This document shows, piece by piece, positions 16,170 through 23,987 of a stretch of DNA of 32,766 nt. The stretch covers positions 1 to 32,766 of the forward strand of contig JACAES010000144.1 in assembly GCA_013388735.1 (NCBI GenBank), written 5' to 3'. Numbering within the stretch: position 1 is the first letter of the stretch; the number at the start of each line of letters is the position of its first letter. The translations under genes were made by a program, and so were the position numbers. The notes beneath the pieces were generated by a model. The model saw only the letters and a list, made by a program, of their open reading frames with translations. It did not search any database and was not told the DNA's origin. This DNA is from Chloroflexota bacterium (lineage in GTDB: Bacteria; Chloroflexota; Anaerolineae; Aggregatilineales; Phototrophicaceae).

Positions 16170-16202
16170 ACGCGCGGTTGGGTAGCGACCCAAACCGCGC
16201 GT
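16170..16202. promoter_or_regulatory. Strong hairpin in the leader of the SWIM gene
   Basis: ACGCGCGG-TTGGGT pairs with ACCCAAACCGCGCGT around an AGCG loop, with only one bulged base. It lies 44 bp upstream of the SWIM-protein ATG, between it and the divergent moaB. On the minus strand it is followed by TTTGTTAATTGT, a loose U-rich tail, so an attenuator of the SWIM gene is possible. Confidence 0.5.
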
Positions 16203-16337
16203 CTATGTGTCAGAATATTCAGTTGGCGGTAAGATTTTCATGGCAGCATTTTCTTTCTCCGGCGCCAACATAAAACCAGTTTAAGTGAGTTTTAATGATT
16301 TGTCAAACGATCATGGGTTAATCATAGGGGAAATTTA

Positions 16338-16850
16338 ATGAGCGCACAACAGCACCGCGAAAAGGCCGGTCACGGCCCGGTGACGGTCGCCATCGTGACC
16401 GTCAGCGACACCCGCACCCCGGAAACCGACCAGAATCGGCGGTACATCGAAGGCCGCCTGGCCGACCTCGGCCACGTCGTCGCTGCCTACCGTCTGATTA
16501 AGGACGAACCCGATCAGGTAGCGGCGGTTCTGGACGAGCTGGCCGCCGCGCCCGGCGTGCAGCTCATCCTGTTCAACGGCGGCACCGGCATCAGCCCGCG
16601 CGATACCACCTTTGATGTTATCAGCCGCTATCTCGAAAAAACGCTGCCCGGTTTTGGCGAATTGTTCCGTATGTTTAGTTACCAGGAAGTCGGCGCGGCG
16701 GCCATGTTCAGCCGGGCGACGGCGGGTGTTTACCGGGGGACGCTGGTGTTTTCGATGCCGGGCAGCCCCAACGCCGTCCAGGTCGCGCTGGAAAAGCTGA
16801 TTCTGCCGGAGATCAACCACCTGGCCTGGGAAGTCGCCCGCAAGGGATGA
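16338..16850 (+). CDS. moaB: Molybdenum cofactor biosynthesis protein MoaB
   Basis: A MoaB/MogA-family protein of 170 residues that adenylates molybdopterin before metal insertion. The fold-defining segments are [19 protein letters not shown], the molybdopterin-binding [16 protein letters not shown], and [28 protein letters not shown] 7-8 nt before the ATG fits. No other Moco gene is nearby, so the assignment rests on sequence alone. MoaB rather than MogA is supported by short length and the N-terminal pattern. Confidence 0.93.
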   Translation: MSAQQHREKAGHGPVTVAIVTVSDTRTPETDQNRRYIEGRLADLGHVVAAYRLIKDEPDQVAAVLDELAAAPGVQLILFNGGTGISPRDTTFDVISRYLEKTLPGFGELFRMFSYQEVGAAAMFSRATAGVYRGTLVFSMPGSPNAVQVALEKLILPEINHLAWEVARKG

Positions 16851-16885
16851 GCAAGCGGCTGCGGACTACGGACTAAGGCCCTGCC

Positions 16886-18226
16886 CTACCGCCGCAGCCG
16901 GCCCAGCAGCGCCAGCGCGGCGGGGGCCAGGAACGGCAGCACGCTGTCGCTGGGCGCTAACCGGAAGGGCAGGCTGTTTTCTACCGGCGACAGCGGTGCC
17001 GGCACGAAGATGAACACAAACACCACCAGCGCCAGCACCGCCACCCAGCGCCGCCGGGTGTCCAGCGGCGTTATCATGTCCAGCGGCGTGGCGTACATGC
17101 GCCCGAAGATGAGCAGCAGAATCACCCAGAACAACCATACGTCGGTGAGCAGTACCAGCGCCACCATCACCGCCAGCAGCGGGAAATACAGCTTGCGGGC
17201 GCGGTCGCCGATTAAGGCATACAGCACATGCCCGCCGTCCAACTGGCCGATAGGGATGAGGTTGAGCGCCGTCACCAGCAGCCCCGTCCAGCCGGCCCAG
17301 GCAAGCTGGCTGCAATTGATACATACGTCTACCCGGCCATCCGGCACGAAACGCCCATAAGTGACCGTTTTCGCCAGCGCGTACAGCAGCGAGTCGCCTT
17401 CGTACAGCCCGCCGCCGGTGATCGGCTGGAGCGGCGCGCTGGACAGGCCGATGAACAGAATCGGGATGGCGAACAGCAGGCCGGTCAGCGGGCCGGCTGC
17501 GCCCACGTCCAGCAGCATCTTGCGGTTGCGCATCGGCTGGCGAAGCTGGATGAACGCGCCCATCGTGCCGAACAGGCTGATGAACGGCAGTGGGATGAAA
17601 TACGGCAGCGTCACGGCCAGCCGGTGATGCCGCGCCGCGAAATAATGCCCCAGTTCGTGTGCGCCCAGAATGAGCAGAATGCTGGCGGCGTAGGGCAGGC
17701 CGCGCAGCAGTTCGCCCCAGAAGTTATTGCTCAGGCGCATCGCCAGCAGCGGATTCACGCGCGCGATATTGCCGATGGCGAGGTCGGTGCCGACGATCAG
17801 CACGCTGACCAGCGTCAGCAAAAACAGCACCAGGTTCGGCCACCAGGCGCGCGGCTGCGGGTTGATGCGCCCGCTGATGACCTGGACGATGTGCGGCCCG
17901 GCGGTTTCATCGCGCGCGGGGTCGGCGGGGCGAAAGACCGGCAGATGATTGATGGTCGCTAACTGCTGATCGAGCCTGTCATAGGCTGCTTCGGGCTCGA
18001 TCAGCAGGCGGCCTTCAAAAGTTGCCAGCAGGCGGTTTTCCAGCGGGTTCGACGGCAGGCCGGGCGGCTGCGGGCTGCGTTCGGGAAAGGTTTCCCGTTC
18101 GATCAGCAGGACGCCGGCCACCATCTGGCGAACCTCGTTGACCAGCATCTCTTCGCGGGTCAGCGGCGGCTGTACCACCCGCACGGCGGTCTGGTCGCTG
18201 CGGGACGCGGCAGGTTCATTAAACAT
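16886..18226 (-). CDS. Site-2 protease family (M50) membrane metalloprotease
   Basis: A 446-residue intramembrane zinc protease. A soluble N-terminal region (about 1-135) precedes multiple membrane helices. The zinc motif HELGH is at residues 190-194 in LGAHELGHYFAARHH. The third ligand lies in NLIPIGQLDGGHVLYAL, the characteristic NxxPxxxLDGG motif. A basic stretch and hydrophobic helices end the protein. There is no PDZ domain, so it resembles the cyanobacterial/plant EGY-like group more than RseP. AGGAG 7 nt before the ATG fits. Likely substrates are membrane-bound regulators. No anti-sigma factor is nearby. Confidence 0.92.
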   Translation of the reverse strand: MFNEPAASRSDQTAVRVVQPPLTREEMLVNEVRQMVAGVLLIERETFPERSPQPPGLPSNPLENRLLATFEGRLLIEPEAAYDRLDQQLATINHLPVFRPADPARDETAGPHIVQVISGRINPQPRAWWPNLVLFLLTLVSVLIVGTDLAIGNIARVNPLLAMRLSNNFWGELLRGLPYAASILLILGAHELGHYFAARHHRLAVTLPYFIPLPFISLFGTMGAFIQLRQPMRNRKMLLDVGAAGPLTGLLFAIPILFIGLSSAPLQPITGGGLYEGDSLLYALAKTVTYGRFVPDGRVDVCINCSQLAWAGWTGLLVTALNLIPIGQLDGGHVLYALIGDRARKLYFPLLAVMVALVLLTDVWLFWVILLLIFGRMYATPLDMITPLDTRRRWVAVLALVVFVFIFVPAPLSPVENSLPFRLAPSDSVLPFLAPAALALLGRLRR

Positions 18227-18288
18227 CGTTCGCTCCTGGATATGGCCGACAGAGTGTTAAATGCGGCGCGGTCGCGTGCTGGCTGAAC

Positions 18289-18328
18289 GCCTGTGATGTC
18301 CCATTATACTACCACCATCATCACAGGC
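18289..18328. promoter_or_regulatory. 10-bp inverted repeat bracketing a -10 element before the M50 gene
   Basis: GCCTGTGATG (18289-18298) and CATCACAGGC (18319-18328) are perfect inverted repeats 20 bp apart. Between them, on the minus strand, is TATAAT (18308-18303), about 80 bp upstream of the protease start. No clear -35 is seen. The layout fits a regulator site over the promoter, or a stem-loop with a 20-nt loop. Confidence 0.45.
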
Positions 18329-18418
18329 GGGGGAATGGTTGGCGTGGGGTCAAGCTGAGCGTTTTGCGGACAGGTCATTAGAAAATGCTGAGTGAAAACC
18401 CGTTGATGGTAGTCCAGG

Positions 18419-18450
18419 CGTAGGGGACGTCCCTCAGACCTTCCCCTACG
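18419..18450. repeat. GTAGGGG-type palindromic repeat
   Basis: CGTAGGGGA (18419-18427) and TCCCCTACG (18442-18450) form a 9-bp stem around a 14-nt loop, in the gap between the M50 gene and the DUF6159-like gene. The opening GTAGGGG is shared with the palindrome inside the glycosyltransferase at 26143-26168, suggesting one dispersed repeat family. Confidence 0.5.
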
Positions 18451-18495
18451 GAACACGCTCGACAGATGGGCTGTGGGATATGCTTCGACTGCCGT

Positions 18496-19380
18496 TCAGG
18501 CGGGCAGGAAAGCCTGCCGCGCCAGTTCGGTGTCAATGAACCGTCCGGCGTCGCCGGTCTGCGCGTAGTTGTACAGCGACGCCTGGAAGACACCGTTAAC
18601 CGCGCCTTGCAGCAGCCCCAGGAAGATGAACGCCAGCACCACCAGCGCGACCGCGCCGATGATGAGCGCCGCCGTCCCGGTGGAAACGGCCAGGAAGATC
18701 AACACGCCGCCAATCACGATCACCGCCAGGTAGGCCAGACAGGTGATCCCGCCGATGGCCGTGCTGCCCACAAAACCTTCCCCCCAGGTCTTTTTGAAGA
18801 TTTCCAGGCTGCGTTTGAGCGAATCGATCACACCGATGTTTTCCACCACCAGCACCGGAATGGCGAAAAAGACCAGCAGATTCCAGGTTCCCTGGATCAG
18901 CCCGCCGATTATCCCGGTCAGGATGGCGACCAGCAGGTTATCCGAGCGCCGCCCCGATTCGCGGATGGAGCGGGCGATCATGCCGATAGTGGCGGAAATT
19001 AAAGCATAGACGATGATTTTGCTTATTCGTGACATAGCGATCTGGATGCCGTCGGAGACGGTGGCCGGCTCGCCGCGAACGAGCTTCATGGCCGCGCCGA
19101 CCAGCGCCGTATTGGAGAAGATCGTTACCGTATACGCCACCAGATAGTAGATGAACAGGACGACCGCCGATACAATCGCCGCCATGTTGTCCGCTATGCC
19201 GCCATCATTGACCAGCGCGCTGACGATGCCGGTGGCCGAAATGGGGATGAAAAACAGGATGGTGACGACGATCATGCCGATCATGGAGATAATCGGAAAT
19301 ACGACTAACTGCGGGTTCGACCGCAGCGCCGCCCAGCTTTGTTTGGAAAGTTCCCAACCGTTACGAATTTTGCCGCGCAT
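18496..19380 (-). CDS. Multi-pass membrane protein, DUF6159-like
   Basis: A 294-residue integral membrane protein beginning MRGKIRNGWELSKQSWAALRSNP, a start I associate with DUF6159 proteins. About six hydrophobic helices follow (VVFPIISMIGMIVVTILFF, AAIVSAVVLFIYYLVAYTV and others), with the VENIGVIDSLKRSLEIFKKTWGEGF segment between. No transport or enzyme motif is recognised. A longer in-frame start exists upstream. GGAGG 8 nt before the ATG at 19380 and the start of the hydrophobic pattern support the shorter one. It is divergent from the M23 peptidase gene. Confidence 0.85.
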   Translation of the reverse strand: MRGKIRNGWELSKQSWAALRSNPQLVVFPIISMIGMIVVTILFFIPISATGIVSALVNDGGIADNMAAIVSAVVLFIYYLVAYTVTIFSNTALVGAAMKLVRGEPATVSDGIQIAMSRISKIIVYALISATIGMIARSIRESGRRSDNLLVAILTGIIGGLIQGTWNLLVFFAIPVLVVENIGVIDSLKRSLEIFKKTWGEGFVGSTAIGGITCLAYLAVIVIGGVLIFLAVSTGTAALIIGAVALVVLAFIFLGLLQGAVNGVFQASLYNYAQTGDAGRFIDTELARQAFLPA

Positions 19381-19458
19381 TTCCCTTGCCTCCGATTGTG
19401 CTATCATGTACAGCATACGGCAATTCGAGAAAATCTGGCAACTCACAGGGGGCGATTG
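19381..19458. promoter_or_regulatory. Short divergent promoter region
   Basis: Only 78 bp separate the start codons of the DUF6159-like gene (minus) and the M23 peptidase gene (plus). On the minus strand TTGCCA and TATGCT are 18 bp apart and may be a weak promoter. The plus-strand promoter is not evident. Shared control of both genes is likely from the geometry alone. Confidence 0.35.
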
Positions 19459-21009
19459 ATGCGGGTTTTCCTCCAGCGATTGTTGATCGGTCTGTGGGCG
19501 GCGCTGCTGGCAGCCACGCCGGTGCGGGCGCGGGGCCAGTGCGGCACGGTGACGGACATCAGCCTGCCGGTAGATGTCGCTCAGTTCACGCTGGCGCAGG
19601 ATTACGGCGTACCCAGCCCGCGTCATCAGGGGCGTTATCACACCGGCGAAGATTATTACGGCGGGCGGAACGCCAGCTATTTACAGCCGGTGCGCGCCGC
19701 CGCCGATGGGCGCGTGACCTATTCCGCGCCCTGGGGATGGGGGCGCGACGGCGGCGTGGTCATCATCGAACACACCTTCCCGGATGGTTCGATTGCCTAC
19801 AGCCAGTACGGGCATATGGAGGAAATCCCGGAGCGGCCATTCCCGGCGCGTTACGCCTGTGTGAAAGCCGGGGACATCATCGGCAGCGTGGGCAACGCGC
19901 GTCCCGCGCCGCACCTGCACTTTGAAATCCGCACCAACCAACCGGACATCCCCGGTCCCGGTTATACCTGGGATTTTCCCGATGCGCTGGGCTGGAAGCG
20001 CCCCACGCCGTTCGTAGTGAACTGGAACGCCTGGCTGCATCCGGCGCACCGCTGGCATGTGGAACTCGACGACGAATGGCTGCTGCCGCCGGTGGAACTG
20101 GCCGATCACAGTCTGGTGTATCTGGAAGCGAACCGGCTGCGGCGCATCACGCCGGACGGGCGCGTGTTGTGGCGCGCCAGCCTGGACAAAATCGCGGTCG
20201 GCCTGTTCGCTTATGGCGATGCGGCGGCGGTGGTCTATGACGACGGCGTGATGCAGGCCTTCGGGATGGACGGCGCGCCTGGGCAAGGCTGGGCGACCGG
20301 TCTTCCGCTGGCAGCACAGCTTTTGACCGGGGAACTGCTGGTTTTCCGGTCGGCGGATGGCGCGCTGGTGGCTTTCGGTGATGATCGGACGGCGGCGGCC
20401 TGGCGGCTGGACGGCGTGCCGCTGGTGACGGGGGCGTTTGCCGCGCCGAACGTGCTGGCTTTCCTGACTGATGATAGGCGGATGCTCTCGGTTTCGCCGG
20501 CTGGACGGCTGCTGGACACGGCGGCGCTGGCCGAACCCGGCAGTTTTGCTGCCGCGCCGGATGGGGCGCTGTTGGCCTACACGGTGGGCGGCCTGTGGCG
20601 GGTAGATGGTGCTGGCATATGGGCGCTGGAACGCGAGGATGCGCCGCCCGGCGGCGTGGGCAGCGGCGTGCTGGCGGCGGAAGGCGGGTTGTTATACCTG
20701 TTCAGCGGGGGGGAAACGCCCACCCTGCGCGCCTATGATCGGAGCGGCCAATCGCGCTGGCAGGCCGACCTGCCGCATGTATCCGGCGCGGTGAAGCTGG
20801 AGATGCTGAACGAGGCGCTGCTGCTGGTCAGCGGCGGTGGGGATGTGCTGGCGCTGAACCCGGCCAATGGCGCAATCTGCAACGCCCTGCGGGTGTATTC
20901 CGGCGCGAACGTCTGGCACAGCCTGGGCGCGGATGGGATGCTGCGGGCGGCCATCGGCGCGCAAATCCTGGCGCTGGATTGGGCGGCGTTCGCAGGCGCG
21001 TGCGGCTGA
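19459..21009 (+). CDS. Secreted M23 peptidase fused to a propeller-like region
   Basis: A 516-residue exported protein. The signal peptide (MRVFLQRLLIGLWAALLAATPVRA) precedes an M23/LytM domain at about residues 30-160. Zinc ligands are His and Asp in RYHTGEDYYGG and the HLHF motif near residue 152, with YSQYGHMEE supplying the catalytic His. M23 enzymes cut peptidoglycan cross-links. From about residue 195 to the end the sequence has repeated strand-rich blades (VYLEANRLRRITPDGRVLWRA, LLYLFSGG, RAYDRSGQSRWQADL, LLLVSGGGDVLALNP) like a PQQ-type beta-propeller. AGGGGGCG 5 nt before the ATG at 19459 decides the start. Confidence 0.87.
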   Translation: MRVFLQRLLIGLWAALLAATPVRARGQCGTVTDISLPVDVAQFTLAQDYGVPSPRHQGRYHTGEDYYGGRNASYLQPVRAAADGRVTYSAPWGWGRDGGVVIIEHTFPDGSIAYSQYGHMEEIPERPFPARYACVKAGDIIGSVGNARPAPHLHFEIRTNQPDIPGPGYTWDFPDALGWKRPTPFVVNWNAWLHPAHRWHVELDDEWLLPPVELADHSLVYLEANRLRRITPDGRVLWRASLDKIAVGLFAYGDAAAVVYDDGVMQAFGMDGAPGQGWATGLPLAAQLLTGELLVFRSADGALVAFGDDRTAAAWRLDGVPLVTGAFAAPNVLAFLTDDRRMLSVSPAGRLLDTAALAEPGSFAAAPDGALLAYTVGGLWRVDGAGIWALEREDAPPGGVGSGVLAAEGGLLYLFSGGETPTLRAYDRSGQSRWQADLPHVSGAVKLEMLNEALLLVSGGGDVLALNPANGAICNALRVYSGANVWHSLGADGMLRAAIGAQILALDWAAFAGACG

Positions 21010-21016
21010 AGGCCGG

Positions 21017-21373
21017 CTAAAGGATTTCCAGGATGTTCTGGTTGTAGGTGACATCCGTGCTGTGGCGGGCGAAGTTTCGCACGTCTTCCAGCGCCTGCTC
21101 GTAAAATTCCAGCAGTTCAGTATCGTCGCCCCGGTAGCGGCGCAGGGTTTGCAGGGCGCAGGCGGCGCAGCCGCGCATGGCGCGGTAGCTGTCGGTTTCG
21201 CAGGCCATACAGCCGTTCAGCCGGATCATCATCAGCATAAACGCCAGCGTTTCTTCATGCGTTTCCGGCAGGGATAACACCCGCTCCACCAGCGCGCGCC
21301 ACTGGGGTCCGCGCAGTTTTTTCAACGATGGGATAACATAATATGGGAATAACAACTCGTTCGCTGTATACAT
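21017..21373 (-). CDS. Small Cys-rich protein of unknown function
   Basis: A 118-residue, mostly helical soluble protein. It carries paired cysteines in RLNGCMACETDSYRAMRGCAACALQT, that is CxxC, a gap of 9 residues, then CxxC, which could bind zinc or an iron-sulfur cluster or be redox-active. The rest has acidic helices (DDTELLEFYEQALEDV). GAGG 7 nt before the ATG at 21373 supports this start; a much longer frame reaching 21568 would run into the divergent lipoprotein gene. Minus-strand TATAAT at 21445-21440 is a plausible -10. It converges with the M23 gene, 7 bp apart. Not recognised as a known family. Confidence 0.75.
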   Translation of the reverse strand: MYTANELLFPYYVIPSLKKLRGPQWRALVERVLSLPETHEETLAFMLMMIRLNGCMACETDSYRAMRGCAACALQTLRRYRGDDTELLEFYEQALEDVRNFARHSTDVTYNQNILEIL

Positions 21374-21462
21374 CGTTAACCTCGACTCCCAGACCCGTTT
21401 TGCGAGCGGGATGCGCGGGCATCCCTTCTTACAGCACACATTATAAACCAGATCGGGATTGC

Positions 21463-21471
21463 TGTTATACT
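21463..21471 (+). promoter_or_regulatory. Extended -10 promoter element of the lipoprotein gene
   Basis: TGT followed by TATACT fits an extended -10. It lies 26 bp before the lipoprotein ATG at 21498, which has a strong GAGGAGGA ribosome site. Confidence 0.5.
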
Positions 21472-21497
21472 GTGCAGCGGCTTTGAGGAGGATTTTC

Positions 21498-22661
21498 ATG
21501 CGCGTTGTGCTGCTTGCTGCCGTGCTGCTGGCCGGATGCAGCGGGGGCGCGGTGGTTTTTGCGCCCACCCCGCCGCCGCCGGATACCTCGCCGCTGGTTT
21601 ACCAGCATCCGGGTGGCGCGTTTTCGATCATGATTCCGCGCCGGTGGGCGGTATCCGTCCAGCACACGACGACGCTGGCGGCAGCGGCTTTTTCGCCGCC
21701 GGGCGCGGACGAACCGGCGGTGCGATTGGCGGTCGTCAACCTGGGCAAAACGGTCGAATCGGCGGCGCTGGGCGAATTTATCAACCGTTACCAGACCGAA
21801 CTGCGCCCGCAGGCCGGCGGTTATGTCCAGGCCAGCCGACAGGCGATGGGCGACGGAAGCTGGCGTTTGAGCGGCTTGCAGCATACGCCGGGCGGTCACA
21901 CGCAGCCGGTGAATACCTTTATCCAGGCGTCCGGTTCGTTGGTAGCGGTTATCGAAGTCGCCATCCCTGATGATGCAGCGCGGTTGAAGGAACTGCAACT
22001 GTTGGTCAATACCTTTGAACTGCGGCCTGATGTGGAACTTCAACCGGTCGAACCGTCGGCGGCGCTGTTCGCGTCGGCCTACCGCCTGGACTTTTTGAAC
22101 GTGGCCGCCTGGACGACTCCCGCCGGAGCATTTATCATCAACGGCGAAGTCGCCAATGCCGGCCCGGATGGTCTGGCTGCTGTGCCGCTGCGGGCGGTGC
22201 TGCGTTCGGCGGACGGGCTGGTGGTGGCGGAAACCGCCGATGTCGTGATGGGCTATGGCATCCCGGCGGGCGGGTTCGCGCCCTTCAGCCTGCGCTTCGG
22301 TCAGGGGCAGCCCGCGCTGGCGAAGACGTATGAACTGGTGATCGGCGGCGAAGGCTGGGTGCCGGAAACGCTGGCGACCGTATATGGGCCGGAAACGCTG
22401 GAATGGACGGACGAGTCCAGCCTGGACGCCGCCGGACAGCTTATCATCACCGGGCGCGTGAGCAATTCCGGTGGCGAGGTGGTGCGCGGCCTACGCGCCG
22501 TCGTCACGGTGTTTGCTGCCGACCAGCGCGTGATTGCCGCCGGATACGGGGACATCACGCCGTCGCTCGCGCCGGGCGAGGCGACCGCTTTCCAGATCAC
22601 CCTGCCGGAGCTGGGCGGCGAGCCGCTCAATTACATTCTGAACATCCAGGGTTTGCCATGA
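21498..22661 (+). CDS. Lipoprotein with PsbP-like and immunoglobulin-like parts
   Basis: A 387-residue lipoprotein. The lipobox LLAGC puts the modified cysteine at residue 14. The first part (about 30-185: YQHPGGAFSIMIPRRWAV ... VNTFEL) has the outline of PsbP/DcrB-like domains. Two strand-rich segments follow, each opening with a line about gains and losses of residues typical of FxLYD-like beta sandwiches (FIINGEVANAGPDG; LIITGRVSNSGGEV). GAGGAGGA lies 5 nt before the ATG. Its TGA overlaps the ATG of the next gene in an ATGA, so the two are translationally coupled. Ligand unknown. Confidence 0.82.
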   Translation: MRVVLLAAVLLAGCSGGAVVFAPTPPPPDTSPLVYQHPGGAFSIMIPRRWAVSVQHTTTLAAAAFSPPGADEPAVRLAVVNLGKTVESAALGEFINRYQTELRPQAGGYVQASRQAMGDGSWRLSGLQHTPGGHTQPVNTFIQASGSLVAVIEVAIPDDAARLKELQLLVNTFELRPDVELQPVEPSAALFASAYRLDFLNVAAWTTPAGAFIINGEVANAGPDGLAAVPLRAVLRSADGLVVAETADVVMGYGIPAGGFAPFSLRFGQGQPALAKTYELVIGGEGWVPETLATVYGPETLEWTDESSLDAAGQLIITGRVSNSGGEVVRGLRAVVTVFAADQRVIAAGYGDITPSLAPGEATAFQITLPELGGEPLNYILNIQGLP

Positions 22662-23377
22662 GCATCACGCACATCCTGTTCGATCTTTACGGGACGCTGG
22701 CCGACAGCCGCCTGATGGTTCCGTGTTACGCGCGGCAGCTTGGCCGGGTGATGGCCGAACGCTATGGCGGCAGCGCCGACGAGTGGAGCGGCGCGAACCG
22801 GCGTATCGTGGCCGATTGGGACAGCTATTATGCCGATCTCGACCTCGACGGCGACGACGGTATCAACGCCATGTGGGAAGGCGCATTCCGCACCACGCGG
22901 GCGCTCTTCCGGCTGACCGGCAGACCGGAGCCAGAAGCGTCGGAACTGGCCGCGCTTGCCCGCGAACTGCCCTACCTGGCGACCCGCGAATGTGACACGC
23001 TTTTCCCGGAGGCGCGCGGCGTGATCGAACGCCTGCATGAGGCGGGTTATACGCTGGGTATCGCCAGCCACGCCACCAGCCTCCAGGCGCGCGGCACGCT
23101 GGAAGGCGGCGGTCTGGCCGGGTTTTTCGCGGGGCCGATTCTTGGCCCGGACGTGACCGGGAATTTCGCTAAAAACCGCGCCTACTACCTGTCCGCCGGT
23201 CTGCCGCCGGAACAATGTCTGGTGGTGGATGATTCGCCGGATGGTATTTTCGGCGCGAAGGCCGCCGGGATGCGGGCGGTTCTGCTCAACCGCGAAGGGT
23301 CGCCGCCGGACGCGCCCGCCGACTTCATCCTGACCGGCACGCTGGACGAACTGCCGGCCTATCTCGAACCGGCCTGA
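22658..23377 (+). CDS. HAD-superfamily hydrolase
   Basis: A 239-residue cytoplasmic HAD hydrolase. Motif I is FDLYGTLADS: the nucleophile Asp is present but the usual second Asp is Tyr, the arrangement seen in L-2-haloacid dehalogenases rather than in phosphatases. Motif II is GIASHATS; the motif III Lys is probably in NFAKNRAYY. Motif IV is VVDDSPDGIFGAKAAGM. The start overlaps the lipoprotein stop (ATGA). Chemistry could be C-halogen or phosphate-ester cleavage. The gene converges on the lipoprotein gene at 23384, 6 bp away. Confidence 0.9.
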   Translation: MSITHILFDLYGTLADSRLMVPCYARQLGRVMAERYGGSADEWSGANRRIVADWDSYYADLDLDGDDGINAMWEGAFRTTRALFRLTGRPEPEASELAALARELPYLATRECDTLFPEARGVIERLHEAGYTLGIASHATSLQARGTLEGGGLAGFFAGPILGPDVTGNFAKNRAYYLSAGLPPEQCLVVDDSPDGIFGAKAAGMRAVLLNREGSPPDAPADFILTGTLDELPAYLEPA

Positions 23378-23383
23378 CGCCGA

Positions 23384-23953
23384 TCATCCAGCGCCGATGT
23401 TCGCCAGCACGACGATGAAGGCTTCCAACTGCGGCGGGATTAATCCATCCTGAGCGTCAATCGAACGACTCATGCCCTGGCGATCTACCGTGATGCGATA
23501 CTGATGAATCTCCGCGCGCGTGCCGGGGGCGGTGAAAACGCCCTGCAGGTCGAAAAAGGCCAGCCGGTCAATCATGCCGGTTAATTCCTGCACCTGCGCC
23601 GGCCCGATGCTGCCGGGCGCGCCGTTGCGGGTGAAGCTGCCGTCGCCCAGGATTTCAATCGTCAGCGGTTCGGAATCGCCGCCGGTGCGTTCAAAGAGGA
23701 TGCGCTCGAAGACCATGCCGGCGAAGGGGTCTTCGGTGGCGGCAGCGACTATCGCCGTGCCAGGGATCGGCAGCGCCAGCCCGGCAATCGGTTCGCGCTG
23801 CTGTACCGCCAGGGTTGGCTCGACGGTGGCGAGGGTGGCGGCGGCTTCCGGCGTGGCCTCTGCCGCGCTGGTCGGGGGCGGCGCGGGCGTCTCGGCAGGC
23901 TGGCAGGCGGCCAGCGCCAGTAAAATCAACATCGGCACAATCAGGCGTCGCAT
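23384..23953 (-). CDS. Small lipoprotein with C-terminal globular domain
   Basis: A 189-residue lipoprotein. The lipobox LALAAC places the lipidated cysteine at residue 17. A Pro/Thr/Ala linker of about 60 residues leads to a compact domain (about 85-189) with ERILFERTGGDSEPLTIEILGDG and a conserved-looking acidic end. It vaguely resembles protealysin-inhibitor-like (emfourin) domains, but that is uncertain. Its start and ribosome site (AAAGGATCATT-ATG) are nearly identical to those of the GT39 gene just upstream, and the first residues are alike (MRRLIVPMLILLALAA versus MRRFVVPLLVLLALAA). Confidence 0.8.
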   Translation of the reverse strand: MRRLIVPMLILLALAACQPAETPAPPPTSAAEATPEAAATLATVEPTLAVQQREPIAGLALPIPGTAIVAAATEDPFAGMVFERILFERTGGDSEPLTIEILGDGSFTRNGAPGSIGPAQVQELTGMIDRLAFFDLQGVFTAPGTRAEIHQYRITVDRQGMSRSIDAQDGLIPPQLEAFIVVLANIGAG

Positions 23954-23987
23954 AATGATCCTTTCCGTACAGGCATCCGGCCTAAAT

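Noticed and set aside
16170-16202. Terminator for moaB or the Met-rich gene
   Set aside because: It lies upstream of both divergent genes and has no U-tract on the plus strand, so it is listed as a leader hairpin.
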